64,000 nt of DNA from contig DASVBS010000060.1 of assembly GCA_036375715.1 (NCBI GenBank), forward strand, positions 1 through 64,000, given 5' to 3'. The stretch comes from Longimicrobiaceae bacterium. GTDB lineage: Bacteria > Gemmatimonadota > Gemmatimonadetes > Longimicrobiales > Longimicrobiaceae. Positions within the stretch are counted from its first letter, which is position 1; each line of letters opens with the position of its first letter. A program made the translations under genes and the position numbers. The notes beneath the pieces were generated by a model. That model was not told where the DNA came from. It saw nothing but the letters and a program-made list of their open reading frames with translations, and did no database searches. Positions 1 to 8,101 of the stretch are shown here, piece after piece.

Positions 1-633
1 ATCGAGGGGGGCGACGTATTGATCCTGCGGCCGGATCTCGCCATGATCGGCCTGTCGGAGCGATCCAGCCCGGCCGCGATCGAGTCGCTGGTGGAGGGGC
101 TGCGGGACAAGGCGGGGATCGAAGACGTGCTCATCGTGGTACTGCCTACGGAGAGCCCCGCGATTCATCTGGACATGATCCTCACCATGGTGGACGAGGC
201 GCACTGTGTGGTGTACCCGCCGTACTTCGTGGGGCCCGGCCGCCTCCCCGTGCTCCACTATCGCGGGACCGCCGCCGTGAAGGAGCGTCCAGACCTGTTC
301 ACCGCGCTACGCGACGTGGGCCTTCCCTTGGAGCCGGTCTTCTGCGGGGGGCACCACCCGGTGATCCAGGAACGGGAGCAGTGGGCGAGCGGCTGCAACT
401 TCGTGGCGGTGCGGCCCGGCGTGGTGCTGGGGTACTCACGCAACGAGGAGACGCTGCGGCAGCTGGAGCACGAGGCGGGTTACCGGGTGATGGACGCGGT
501 GGACTTCCTGCTCGAGAAAGCGTTGCCGCCGGGTGAGCGGGTGGCGATCGCATTCGAGGGGGCCGAGCTGGTCCGCGGTGGCGGGGGTGGCCGGTGCATG
601 ACTCTTCCTGTGAAGCGGGACGATATCTGGTGA
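1..633 (+). CDS. arcA: arginine deiminase, C-terminal part
   Basis: Hydrolyses L-arginine to citrulline and ammonia in the cytosol. The frame is open from the first base, so the true start lies left of the window; 210 residues are visible of a family usually near 410. Seen here: GGDV at visible residues 3-6, the HLDM block with the catalytic His at residue 56, a REQW segment, and a glycine-rich loop leading into RCMTLP with the nucleophile Cys at residue 199. These are the marks of the guanidino-group-modifying fold and of ArcA in particular. Neither arcB nor arcC is present in the window, so whether it feeds an ATP-yielding deiminase pathway cannot be told. The stop overlaps the probable GTG start of the next gene. 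Confidence 0.9.
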   Translation: MEGGDVLILRPDLAMIGLSERSSPAAIESLVEGLRDKAGIEDVLIVVLPTESPAIHLDMILTMVDEAHCVVYPPYFVGPGRLPVLHYRGTAAVKERPDLFTALRDVGLPLEPVFCGGHHPVIQEREQWASGCNFVAVRPGVVLGYSRNEETLRQLEHEAGYRVMDAVDFLLEKALPPGERVAIAFEGAELVRGGGGGRCMTLPVKRDDIW

Positions 634-1511
634 TCGGCGACGCGCAGTACACCCTCCCGGGACTGGACGTGCGCCCTTCCGGCGGGCTGATCGACCGGGC
701 GATTGCGGCGTTGAGAGAAGGGCCGCAGCACACCCACGCCCTTGCCCGCATCGTGCTGGGCATCCAGGGAGCCCCACCCGCGGCGGCCACGGCGGTGTTC
801 ACACTGCTCGGGTCCGATCCCCGCTTCGTGGTCGATCGACAGGGAGTCTGGCGGCTGGCTGACCCCTCGGCCGGATGGCGTCCGCTGCGCAGGCTGCGGG
901 AAGAGGAGTGGGTGGTGGTGGATGTCGAGACCACCGGAGGGTCGCCCCGGCGCGGACACCGGATCACCGAGGTCGCCGCGGTGTGTGTCTCTGGCGGCCG
1001 GATCCGGCGGACCTACAGCACGCTGGTGAACCCGGAGCGCCGCATTCCCTCGATGATCACCGCCCTCACCGGCATCTCCGACGAGATGGTGCGCGACGCC
1101 CCGCGCTTCCGCGACGTGGTGGATGAGCTGGAGGGGGTGCTCAGGGGGCGCATCTTCGTCGCCCACAACGCGGCCTTCGACTGGGCTTTCCTCTGTAGCG
1201 AGATGGAGCGGGCGGTGGGCGGGCGGCTGGAAGGCCGCCAGCTCTGCACGGTCCGGCTCGCCCGTAAGCTGCTTCCCCAGCTTCCCTCACGATCGCTCGA
1301 CTCGCTCGCCTACTACTTCGGTCTGCGCATCGAGTCGCGCCACCGTGCCCTGGACGACGCGGTCGCCACGGCCCAGGTCTTCATCCACCTGCTGGACCGT
1401 CTGCAGGAAATGGAGATCGAGGAGTGGGAGCAGGTGCAGCGGCTGCTCCGGCGTCCCGTTCGCCGGCGCAAGCGCCGGCGGGCGATGCCTCGATCGATGG
1501 ATTCCGCGTGA
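630..1511 (+). CDS. DEDDh 3'-5' exonuclease (DnaQ/PolC epsilon-like)
   Basis: Probable DNA or RNA 3'-5' exonuclease of the DnaQ fold. With the GTG at 630 as start (4-nt GTGA overlap with the deiminase stop) the protein has 293 residues; an in-frame GTG at 594 would add 12. About 95 N-terminal residues look like a small helical or winged-helix region. Then come DVETTG (Asp98, Glu100), a TALTGIS block, HNAAFD, and HRALDDA near residue 235, which together give the D-E-D-Dh metal and catalytic residues. The tail is strongly basic (RRPVRRRKRRR), suggesting nucleic-acid contact. No polymerase domain is attached. It could be a proofreading subunit or a stand-alone repair nuclease; the family alone does not decide. 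Confidence 0.85.
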   Translation: MIGDAQYTLPGLDVRPSGGLIDRAIAALREGPQHTHALARIVLGIQGAPPAAATAVFTLLGSDPRFVVDRQGVWRLADPSAGWRPLRRLREEEWVVVDVETTGGSPRRGHRITEVAAVCVSGGRIRRTYSTLVNPERRIPSMITALTGISDEMVRDAPRFRDVVDELEGVLRGRIFVAHNAAFDWAFLCSEMERAVGGRLEGRQLCTVRLARKLLPQLPSRSLDSLAYYFGLRIESRHRALDDAVATAQVFIHLLDRLQEMEIEEWEQVQRLLRRPVRRRKRRRAMPRSMDSA

Positions 1512-2467
1512 GTGCGCAGCTGCCGACCCGCGCCGCCGACCTGCCCCTGCTGCGGACGCGCACGCTGGGGGATCTCCGCATACACGCCATCGACGGGGGA
1601 CTGCAGTGGCTGGACGGAGGGGCGATGTTCGGTGTGGTGCCGAAGGTGCTCTGGGAGCGCCGCATTCCCGCTGACGAACGGAACCGCATCCCCCTGGCAG
1701 TCCGCTCGCTCCTCGTCGAGACGCCCGACGAGCTGATCCTCATCGAGACCGGGCTCGGCAACAAGTCAGACGAGAAGGCGATCGAGATCTACGGCATCGA
1801 CTCCCTGCCGGAAGACACCTCACGGGCCGCGGACCGGGTGCAGGCGGGCATTCTGGAAGCCGGCTTCTCGCTGGATGACATCACGCTCGTCATCAACACC
1901 CACCTCCATTTCGACCACGCCGGCGGGAACACCTTCCGCGACCCCGAGGGGCAGATTCGGGTATCGTTTCCCCGTGCCCGCTACGTGGTCCAGCGCGGGG
2001 AGTGGGAGTATGCCCACAACACCAACGAGAGAACGCGGGCGAGCTATATTAAGGATGACTTCGACCCGGTTCATGCGGCCGGAGCCACTCGGTTTCTGGA
2101 CGGAGAGACGGAGGTGATTCCGGGAGTCTCCGTGATCCTTACTCCCGGGCACACCCCTCACCACCAGTCGGTCATCCTGCGTTCGGGCGGGGAGACCGCC
2201 TGCTATCTGGGTGATCTGGTGCCCACGATGGCCCACCTTCCGCTTCCCTGGATCATGGGGTACGATGTGGAGCCACTGGTCACCCTGGAATCGAAGCGGC
2301 GAACCCTGGCTCGCGCGCTGGAGGAGGGCTGGTTGCTGGTGTCCACGCACGATCCGGTGACGGCATGGGGCTATCTCCAGCAGGAGAGCGGCAAGCTCGT
2401 TCTGCGCGATGAGCCGCCCGCATCTCGTGCGGCCGGCGCGCACGGCTCCGAGCAGGAGGAACGATGA
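1508..2467 (+). CDS. metallo-beta-lactamase fold hydrolase
   Basis: Zinc-dependent hydrolase of the MBL superfamily, substrate unknown. I chose the GTG at 1508 because it overlaps the upstream stop (GTGA); this gives 319 residues. Metal ligands are visible: HLHFDH with His132, His134, Asp136 and His137, then GHTPHH, the bridging Asp in CYLGDL, and a late STHDP histidine. The N-terminal segment (WLDGGAMFGVVPK) resembles MBL hydrolases of the quorum-quenching lactonase type, but that is only a resemblance. It is translationally coupled to the thiolase downstream (ATGA), so an acyl-thioester or lactone substrate is a reasonable but unproven idea. Confidence 0.85.
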   Translation: MSAQLPTRAADLPLLRTRTLGDLRIHAIDGGLQWLDGGAMFGVVPKVLWERRIPADERNRIPLAVRSLLVETPDELILIETGLGNKSDEKAIEIYGIDSLPEDTSRAADRVQAGILEAGFSLDDITLVINTHLHFDHAGGNTFRDPEGQIRVSFPRARYVVQRGEWEYAHNTNERTRASYIKDDFDPVHAAGATRFLDGETEVIPGVSVILTPGHTPHHQSVILRSGGETACYLGDLVPTMAHLPLPWIMGYDVEPLVTLESKRRTLARALEEGWLLVSTHDPVTAWGYLQQESGKLVLRDEPPASRAAGAHGSEQEER

Positions 2468-3687
2468 ACGGTTCACGCAGCGCCAGCACCACGGCGGTGA
2501 TCGTGAGTGCGGTGCGCACCCCAATCGGCCGGTTCCTGGGTGGGCTCGCCCCGCTGACGGCGCCGCAGCTCGGGGCGATCGCGGTGCGGGAGGCGGTGCG
2601 GCGGGCGGGCATCGACGGCGGGGAAGTGGAGGAGGTGATCCTCGGCCACGTGGTGCAGGGGGGCACCGGACAGGCCCCCGCCCGGCAGGCGGCGATCGGG
2701 GCCGGGCTCCCTCCCACCGTATCGGCGCTCACCATCAACAAGGTGTGCGGCTCGGGGCTGAAGGCCGTGATGCTGGCGGCCCAGGCCGTGCGCGCGGGCG
2801 ACCTGGCGTTGGCGGTGGCCGGCGGGCAGGAGTCGATGTCGAACGCCCCCTTCTACCTCTACGGCGCGCGCCAGGGCGTGAAGTTCGGTGATCAGACCCT
2901 GGTGGACGGAGTGATCCGGGACGGCCTGTGGTGCTCGTTCTGCGATGTCCACATGGGCGGGCACGCCGAGTACACCGCGAAGAAGGCGGGGATCAGCCGG
3001 CAGATGGCGGACGAGTTCGCCCTCGAGTCGCATCGCCGGGCAGTCGCGGCGACCAGGGAGGGGAAGTTCCGCGCGGAGACCGTGCCCGTGGAGGTGCCTG
3101 GCCGTAAGGGTCCCACCATCGTCGATGCGGACGAGGGGCCACGGCCGGATACCAGCCTCGAGTCCCTGAGCCGCCTACGGCCGGCCTTCACGCAGGATGC
3201 TCCTCCGGACGTGGACGAACTGGTGGTGACCGCGGGGAACGCCTCCTCCATGAACGATGGGGCGTCCGCGCTGGTGATCGCTTCGGAAGAGTACGCCCGG
3301 GCCAATGGGCTGAAGATCATGGCCCGCATCACGGGCTATGCGACCGGGGCGGTGGAGCCGCGCGAGCTCTTCTTCGCCCCCATCCAGGCAGTCCGCAACC
3401 TGATGCGGAAGCAGGGGACCACCATCGGGGACTACGACCTGATCGAGGCCAACGAGGCCTTCGCCGTGCAGGCGCTCGCCAACGGACAGGCCTTGAGTTG
3501 GGATTGGGATCGGGTGAATGTTCACGGTGGGGCGATTGCCCTCGGCCACCCGATCGGCGCGAGCGGCGCGCGCGTGCTCACGACGCTGCTCTACGCCATG
3601 GCGGACCGGGACGCGCAGACCGGCCTCGCCACCCTCTGCCTCGGCGGCGGCGACGCCGTGGCCCTGGCGGTGGAACGAGTCTCTTAG
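2464..3687 (+). CDS. thiolase (acetyl-CoA C-acetyltransferase)
   Basis: Condenses two acetyl-CoA to acetoacetyl-CoA, or cleaves 3-ketoacyl-CoA in the reverse direction. The length of 407 is slightly above the usual 390-400. The acylated nucleophile is Cys95 in the NKVCGSGLKA block; His362 in GHPIGASG and Cys392 in CLGGGDA complete the catalytic set. The last motif usually reads C-x-GGGQG, so DA in place of QG is a small deviation. The ATG overlaps the preceding stop by 4 nt and is preceded by GAGGAA. The 3-hydroxyacyl-CoA dehydrogenase gene 1.9 kb downstream supplies the next step of the same pathway. Cellular site: cytosol. Confidence 0.93.
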   Translation: MNGSRSASTTAVIVSAVRTPIGRFLGGLAPLTAPQLGAIAVREAVRRAGIDGGEVEEVILGHVVQGGTGQAPARQAAIGAGLPPTVSALTINKVCGSGLKAVMLAAQAVRAGDLALAVAGGQESMSNAPFYLYGARQGVKFGDQTLVDGVIRDGLWCSFCDVHMGGHAEYTAKKAGISRQMADEFALESHRRAVAATREGKFRAETVPVEVPGRKGPTIVDADEGPRPDTSLESLSRLRPAFTQDAPPDVDELVVTAGNASSMNDGASALVIASEEYARANGLKIMARITGYATGAVEPRELFFAPIQAVRNLMRKQGTTIGDYDLIEANEAFAVQALANGQALSWDWDRVNVHGGAIALGHPIGASGARVLTTLLYAMADRDAQTGLATLCLGGGDAVALAVERVS

Positions 3688-3725
3688 GGATTGGCGCAAC
3701 CCATAACCCATCTCCAAGCGCACGA

Positions 3726-4286
3726 ATGACTCAGCAGACGCTGTCTCTGGCCCTCTCTCCCTCCCGGACGCTCCGTATGGCGATCGGGGCCATCGTCTTT
3801 GCGATCGCTACCGCGGTCAGCGCCAAGGTACAGGTGATCCTGCCGATGACGCCGGTGCCCTTCACCTTCCAGCCGCTCCTGGTGGTCCTCGCCGGAGCGC
3901 TGCTCGGGGCCCGATTGGGGGCAGCGAGCCAGGTGCTCTACCTGACCGCGGGGATCCTGGGCGTTCCGGCCTTCGCCTTCGGGGGCGGAGCCGCATACCT
4001 GCTGGGGCCGACCGGTGGCTACCTGCTGGCGTATCCGCTGGCGGCGGCGGTGGCCGGCGCGCTCGTCGGGGGGAGCTTGCTGCGGATATTCGGTGGAATG
4101 CTGGCGGGCGTTGCGGTCATCTACGCGGGAGGGCTGCTGTGGCTGGCGGCGCTCTACGGCACCGGGGCGGTGCTCGCGCTCGGGCTCACCCCCTTCGTCC
4201 TGGCGGACTTGGTGAAGGTCGTGGTGGGGACGGCGGTCGTGCGTCAGTTCCGGACCACCACGCTGAGGCTCTTCGGGGGGCGCTGA
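3726..4286 (+). CDS. bioY: BioY biotin transporter S component
   Basis: Membrane substrate-binding component that takes up biotin, alone or with the shared ECF energising module. At 186 residues it has the usual BioY size. It is almost wholly hydrophobic with about six predicted spans. It carries the family pattern around VQVILPMTPVPFTFQ near the N-terminus, GARLGAASQVLYL, then GVPAFAFGGG and a GPTGGYLLAYPLAA helix that is typical of BioY. The ATG lies 38 nt after the thiolase stop; the much longer open frame to the left is a shadow of that gene. No ecfA or ecfT is in the window. Biotin import next to acyl-CoA genes suggests supply for a carboxylase, which is an inference. Confidence 0.92.
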   Translation: MTQQTLSLALSPSRTLRMAIGAIVFAIATAVSAKVQVILPMTPVPFTFQPLLVVLAGALLGARLGAASQVLYLTAGILGVPAFAFGGGAAYLLGPTGGYLLAYPLAAAVAGALVGGSLLRIFGGMLAGVAVIYAGGLLWLAALYGTGAVLALGLTPFVLADLVKVVVGTAVVRQFRTTTLRLFGGR

Positions 4287-4306
4287 GCCCGCAAGCGGAG
4301 ACGTCC

Positions 4307-5212
4307 GTGTCGCGCCGGGAGGAGGCCGCCGAGGGGCGGCGGCTCGGCGTCGTCTGGCGCATCCTCCTCTGGCTGGTCCTGCTGCTGCTCTTCTACCTGG
4401 CGGGCCAGTATGCGGTGAGTCTGCTCCCCCGTACGCCGCTCGGGTGGGCGGCGTACCTCGTTCTCTCTGCCGGGGGCTTGATGGCGGGTTGGGCGGTGCT
4501 CGTCCGGGTGGACGGGCGTCCCCCGGGGGCCCTGGGGTTCGCCCTCTCCCGTGAAGCGATCACCGAGACGGTGGTGGGCACCGCGTTCGGCGGTGCCCTG
4601 ATCGCCCTCGCGGTTCTCCTCCTCCTGCTGACCGGGAGCGCGATCTTCGTCGTGGACTCCGGATCCGCGCTCGATTACGCTTCCTCCCTCGGCTGGACCC
4701 TCCTCTACTTCTGGCTCGCGGCTGCTTACGAGGAGATCTGGTTCAGGGGATACGGCTTCCAGGCGCTGGTGGAAGGCGTCGGCCCCTGGCCGGCCGTGAT
4801 CGCCTCCTCCGCCCTCTTCTCCCTACTCCACGCGGCCAATCCGAACTTCGGCGTTGCGGCCTTCGTGAACATCTTCCTCGCGGGGGTTCTGCTCGCCCTG
4901 GCCTACCTGCGGACACGCTCGCTCTGGTTCGCGACGGCGGTGCACGCCGGCTGGAACTGGGCGATGGCGAGCCTGTTCGCCTTCCCGGTGAGCGGCCTGA
5001 CCATGATCGACACCCCGCTCTACGACGCCGTGGAAGTGGGTCGTGACTGGTGGACGGGTGGAGCCTTCGGTCCGGAGGCGGGGGTAGCGGGGACTCTCGT
5101 GTTGATCGTAGGGGTCTGGCTGCTGATCCGCGGACCCCTGCCGAGGGAGTCCGCGCACGTGCGTGCGCTCGGACCGATTGTGGACCGGCGTCTGCCCGCG
5201 AGCTGGCCATGA
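4307..5212 (+). CDS. CPBP family intramembrane metalloprotease
   Basis: Multi-span membrane protein of the CPBP (CAAX protease and bacteriocin-processing) family, related to Rce1. The start is taken as the GTG at 4307, which follows GCGGAG and gives 301 residues. After two leading spans and a third near residue 100, the family motifs appear in order: EEIWFRGYGF (the EExxxR glutamates), a LLHAANPN block (FxxxH-like) and HAGWNW (HxxxN). These residues form the presumed metal-binding active site in the membrane. The substrate is unknown; bacterial members are linked to peptide processing or immunity, but nothing nearby encodes a bacteriocin. It overlaps the next gene by ATGA. Confidence 0.85.
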   Translation: MSRREEAAEGRRLGVVWRILLWLVLLLLFYLAGQYAVSLLPRTPLGWAAYLVLSAGGLMAGWAVLVRVDGRPPGALGFALSREAITETVVGTAFGGALIALAVLLLLLTGSAIFVVDSGSALDYASSLGWTLLYFWLAAAYEEIWFRGYGFQALVEGVGPWPAVIASSALFSLLHAANPNFGVAAFVNIFLAGVLLALAYLRTRSLWFATAVHAGWNWAMASLFAFPVSGLTMIDTPLYDAVEVGRDWWTGGAFGPEAGVAGTLVLIVGVWLLIRGPLPRESAHVRALGPIVDRRLPASWP

Positions 5213-5586
5213 AGCGCGAGGCTCTGCGTTTCTGGGGATCCGCGGTGGCGGTGGCGGTGGCGTGGGCGGTGATCGCTCCGCTGGTGCTGCCCTACGAGGC
5301 GCTGGGCTTGGAGTCCGCGGCGGCGCGGGGGCGGGCCTGGTTGCTCACGCTGTGGACCTCCGGGGTGATGTCGATCTGCTTCGGGGCTGCTGGGCTGCTG
5401 GGCTACGTCAGCCCGATCGGCTTCAAGGAGGTCGCCGAGGCGGGCTCCCTCATGCAGGCCATCGAAGCGCGGCGCCGGGCGCGGCGCGAGGGATCCTTCC
5501 ATCAGAACTTCGCCTGGTGGCTGATCGTCACCGGGTTGCTGCTCATCGCCATCTACTTCGTCGTCTGGGGGGCCACACATGCCTGA
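5209..5586 (+). CDS. small membrane protein of unknown function
   Basis: A 125-residue protein I do not recognise. Three hydrophobic stretches are visible: residues 10-28 ([16 protein letters not shown]), 42-68 ([22 protein letters not shown]) and 100-120 ([18 protein letters not shown]). An arginine-rich loop ([10 protein letters not shown]) lies before the last span, so the positive-inside rule would place that loop in the cytosol. Its ATG overlaps the protease stop (ATGA), and its last 8 nt overlap the start of the dehydrogenase gene, so it is translated as part of this operon. A helper of the CPBP protease is possible only on position. Confidence 0.7.
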   Translation: MKREALRFWGSAVAVAVAWAVIAPLVLPYEALGLESAAARGRAWLLTLWTSGVMSICFGAAGLLGYVSPIGFKEVAEAGSLMQAIEARRRARREGSFHQNFAWWLIVTGLLLIAIYFVVWGATHA

Positions 5587-6430
5587 AGTGCGGCGGGTCG
5601 CGGTGATCGGGGCGGGCACGATGGGCAACGGCATCGCCCACGTCTTCGCCCTGCGGGGTTATGACGTGCGGATGATCGACGTGCAGAAAGAGGCGGTGGA
5701 GCGTGCGCGGGTGACTATCGCGGCCAACCTGGATCGCCAGGTCAAGAAGGGGACGGTAACCGAAGCGGAGAAGGCCGCTGCGCTCGACCGCATCGCAGGG
5801 TCCACCGAGCTCGCGGACGCCGCCGGCGCGGAGCTGGTCATCGAGGCGGTCAGCGAGAACCGGGACCTGAAGTTCCAGCTCTTCCGCCAGCTCGACGCGG
5901 TGGCGGACCAAGGGGCCATTCTGGCGAGCAACACCTCCTCCATCTCCATCACCGAGCTGGGCGCGCGCACCAGTCGGCCCGAGCAGGTGATCGGGATGCA
6001 CTTCATGAACCCGGTTCCGGTGATGGATCTGGTCGAGCTCATCCGCGGACTCGCCACCTCCGACGAGACCGCCCGGGCCGCGCGCGCGATCGCCGAGTCG
6101 TTGGGGAAGGTCGTGGCGGAGGCACAGGATTACCCGGGGTTCATCTCCAATCGGATCCTGATGCCAATGATCAACGAGGCGGTGTACTGTGTGATGGAGG
6201 GAGTGGCGGAACCCGAGGCGATCGATACGGTGATGAAGTGGGGGATGAACCACCCCATGGGCCCGCTCGCCCTCGCCGACCTCATCGGGCTGGACACCTG
6301 TCTGGCGATCCTGGAGGTGCTTCACTCCGGCCTCGGCGACGACAAGTACCGCCCCTGCCCCCTGCTGCGGAAGTACGTGGCCGCTGGACGCTTGGGGAGG
6401 AAGAGTGGGGAGGGGTTTTACAAGTACTAG
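5579..6430 (+). CDS. 3-hydroxybutyryl-CoA dehydrogenase
   Basis: NAD(P)-dependent oxidation of (S)-3-hydroxybutyryl-CoA to acetoacetyl-CoA, or the reverse; cytosolic. The length is 283, which is typical of stand-alone Hbd/PaaH enzymes. The Rossmann motif [11 protein letters not shown] is at the N-terminus, and the catalytic His141 sits in [15 protein letters not shown]. The conserved C-terminal dimer domain is present ([40 protein letters not shown]). With the thiolase upstream it can form a two-step route between acetyl-CoA and 3-hydroxybutyryl-CoA; no crotonase or PHA synthase is in view. The gene overlaps the preceding membrane protein by 8 nt. Confidence 0.93.
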   Translation: MPEVRRVAVIGAGTMGNGIAHVFALRGYDVRMIDVQKEAVERARVTIAANLDRQVKKGTVTEAEKAAALDRIAGSTELADAAGAELVIEAVSENRDLKFQLFRQLDAVADQGAILASNTSSISITELGARTSRPEQVIGMHFMNPVPVMDLVELIRGLATSDETARAARAIAESLGKVVAEAQDYPGFISNRILMPMINEAVYCVMEGVAEPEAIDTVMKWGMNHPMGPLALADLIGLDTCLAILEVLHSGLGDDKYRPCPLLRKYVAAGRLGRKSGEGFYKY

Positions 6431-6460
6431 AGCTGGCTGTCGGCTACGGGCCGTGCGTTG

Positions 6461-6511
6461 GGTTATCCGTTATCCGTTGGGGTTATCCGTTATCCGTTAT
6501 CCGCTATCCGT
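6461..6511 (+). repeat. heptad direct-repeat array, unit TTATCCG
   Basis: The 7-nt unit TTATCCG (phase arbitrary) recurs about six times between the dehydrogenase and leucine dehydrogenase genes. It runs as two blocks: two units, then a short GG-rich break, then three units plus one variant (CTATCCG). The array ends about 26 nt before the ATG of the next gene, so it is probably in its 5' leader. An imperfect inverted pair, AGCTGG(CTG)TCGGC at 6431-6444 and GCCGACCAGCT at 6522-6532, brackets the array and could place it in the loop of a hairpin. No coding function is apparent. Confidence 0.8.
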
Positions 6512-6536
6512 CAGGAACTGCGCCGACCAGCTGCTA

Positions 6537-7595
6537 ATGGTAAACCCATTCAATCTCATCGAATCCCAGGGCCACGAGCAGGTGGTCTACTGCCATGATC
6601 CTTCGTGTGGGTACCGGGGGATCATTGCAATTCACGACACCACCCTGGGGCCGGCGCTGGGCGGTACGCGGTTGTGGAACTATGCATCCGAGACCGAGGC
6701 GCTGGTCGACGTGCTGCGCCTCTCGCGGGGCATGACCTACAAGGCGGCGGTGGCGGGGCTGAACCTCGGGGGCGGGAAGGCGGTGATCATCGGGGATCCG
6801 CACACGGTGCGGCGCGAGGCACTCTTCCGGGCGCACGGCAGGTTCATCGAGAGCCTGGGCGGACGCTACATCACCGCGGAGGACGTGGGCACCTCCGAGA
6901 CGGACATGGAGTACGTGCGGATGGAGACGCGGCACGTGACCGGCCTTCCGGGGGCTTCCGGGGATCCTTCGCCGGTGACCGCGTTCGGCGTGTTCCGCGG
7001 CATCCAGGCCTGCGTCCGCGAGGTCTTCGAAGTCGACTCGCTGCAGGGACGGACGGTCGCCGTGCAGGGGTTGGGGCACGTGGGATACCACCTCTGCAGC
7101 TACCTGCACGACGCCGGGGCCGAGCTGATCGTCTCCGATCTCGATCCGTCGCGGGTGCAGCGGGTGGTGGAGGAGTTCGGTGCCCGCAGCGTCGGCGTCG
7201 ACGAGATCTTCTCGGTGGAGGCGGACGTGTACTCTCCCTGCGCTCTGGGCGCTACCGTGAACGACGAGACCCTGCCCCGGCTACGGGCGCGAATCGTCGC
7301 CGGCGGCGCCAACAACGTGCTCGCGGAGCCCCGCCACGGAGACGAGCTGCATGAGAGGGAGATCCTCTACGCACCCGATTACGTGATCAACGCAGGCGGG
7401 TTGATCAGCGTGTATGGCGAGTTACAGGGGTGGACCCACGAGCGGGCGATGCGGCAGGCAGGCGAGATCTACACGACGCTGCTGCGCCTCTTCGAGCGCT
7501 CTCGCGAAGACTCGGTGCCGCCCCACGAGGCCGCCGATCGGCTCGCTCGCGAGCGGATCGAAGCGATCGGCGGGCTGCGCCGGATGAAGCTGTGA
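6537..7595 (+). CDS. ldh: leucine dehydrogenase (Glu/Leu/Phe/Val dehydrogenase family)
   Basis: Oxidative deamination of leucine and other branched-chain amino acids with NAD+, or reductive amination. The start is the ATG at 6537, giving 352 residues (family about 350-365). The longer open frame on its left only reads through the heptad array. Visible: HDTTLGPALGGTR, then MTYKAAVAGLNLGGGKAVI with the substrate-binding and catalytic lysines, then AEDVGTS, the NAD site QGLGHVGYHL, and GGANNVLAE. The spacing and sequence fit leucine rather than glutamate dehydrogenase, which would be about 420 long. It is GTGA-coupled to tsaE. Confidence 0.88.
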   Translation: MVNPFNLIESQGHEQVVYCHDPSCGYRGIIAIHDTTLGPALGGTRLWNYASETEALVDVLRLSRGMTYKAAVAGLNLGGGKAVIIGDPHTVRREALFRAHGRFIESLGGRYITAEDVGTSETDMEYVRMETRHVTGLPGASGDPSPVTAFGVFRGIQACVREVFEVDSLQGRTVAVQGLGHVGYHLCSYLHDAGAELIVSDLDPSRVQRVVEEFGARSVGVDEIFSVEADVYSPCALGATVNDETLPRLRARIVAGGANNVLAEPRHGDELHEREILYAPDYVINAGGLISVYGELQGWTHERAMRQAGEIYTTLLRLFERSREDSVPPHEAADRLARERIEAIGGLRRMKL

Positions 7596-8101
7596 GCGGG
7601 TCCGGATCGGGCCCCGGTGCGGGATCGCTGGAGCGCAGGTTGATTTACGCGCGGCTGGACGAGGAGCAGCTGATCGCCCTGGGGGAGCGAATCGGCCACG
7701 AGGTGAGTCCACCCCTCTTCCTGGCGCTGCGTGGAGACCTCGGAGCGGGAAAGTCGACGTTTGCTCGGGCGATCGCGCGGGGAGCCGGAGTGGAAGGAGA
7801 GATCCCTTCGCCGACCTTCAACCTCCTCTTCCGCTATCCCGTGCCGCGAGGCGCGCAGATCGTGCACATCGATCTGTACCGCCTCGACGATCCCGAGGAA
7901 GTGTGGGAGCTCGGCTGGGCGGAGCTGCCTGCCCCCGACGAGATCGTGATGGTGGAGTGGCCGGAGCGCGCCGAGGTGCTGCTTCCGCCGGACCGTTGGG
8001 AGATCGAGCTGGTCGAGACCGAATCGGGCGAGGCGCGCGACGTCGAGTTTCGCCGGGTCGGGAACCCTGGGCCGCTGCCCCTGCCGGAGGAGGCGGGATG
8101 A
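7592..8101 (+). CDS. tsaE: tRNA t6A biosynthesis ATPase TsaE
   Basis: ATPase that works with TsaB and TsaD to put threonylcarbamoyl on A37 of ANN-decoding tRNAs. With the GTG at 7592 (overlapping the upstream stop) the protein has 169 residues, a normal size. The P-loop GDLGAGKST is at residues 48-56, followed by SPTFNLLFRY and the Walker-B-like HIDLYRLD. An EWPERAE block near residue 128 is typical of TsaE. The first 15 residues are Gly/Ser-rich and look unstructured. Next is tsaB with an ATGA overlap, then rimI, the common bacterial order. No tsaD is in the window. Confidence 0.93.
   Translation: MSGSGSGPGAGSLERRLIYARLDEEQLIALGERIGHEVSPPLFLALRGDLGAGKSTFARAIARGAGVEGEIPSPTFNLLFRYPVPRGAQIVHIDLYRLDDPEEVWELGWAELPAPDEIVMVEWPERAEVLLPPDRWEIELVETESGEARDVEFRRVGNPGPLPLPEEAG

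Noticed and set aside
4307-5212. Bacteriocin immunity cassette around the CPBP protease
   Set aside because: No bacteriocin precursor, export gene or double-glycine leader peptide is present nearby.
6461-6511. CRISPR array at the TTATCCG repeats
   Set aside because: Units of 7 nt in direct contact without spacers; no cas gene in the window.
6405-6536. N-terminal extension of leucine dehydrogenase through the heptad array
   Set aside because: The frame happens to stay open because 21 nt (three heptads) is a multiple of three, but the residues are repetitive and the family begins at the ATG at 6537.
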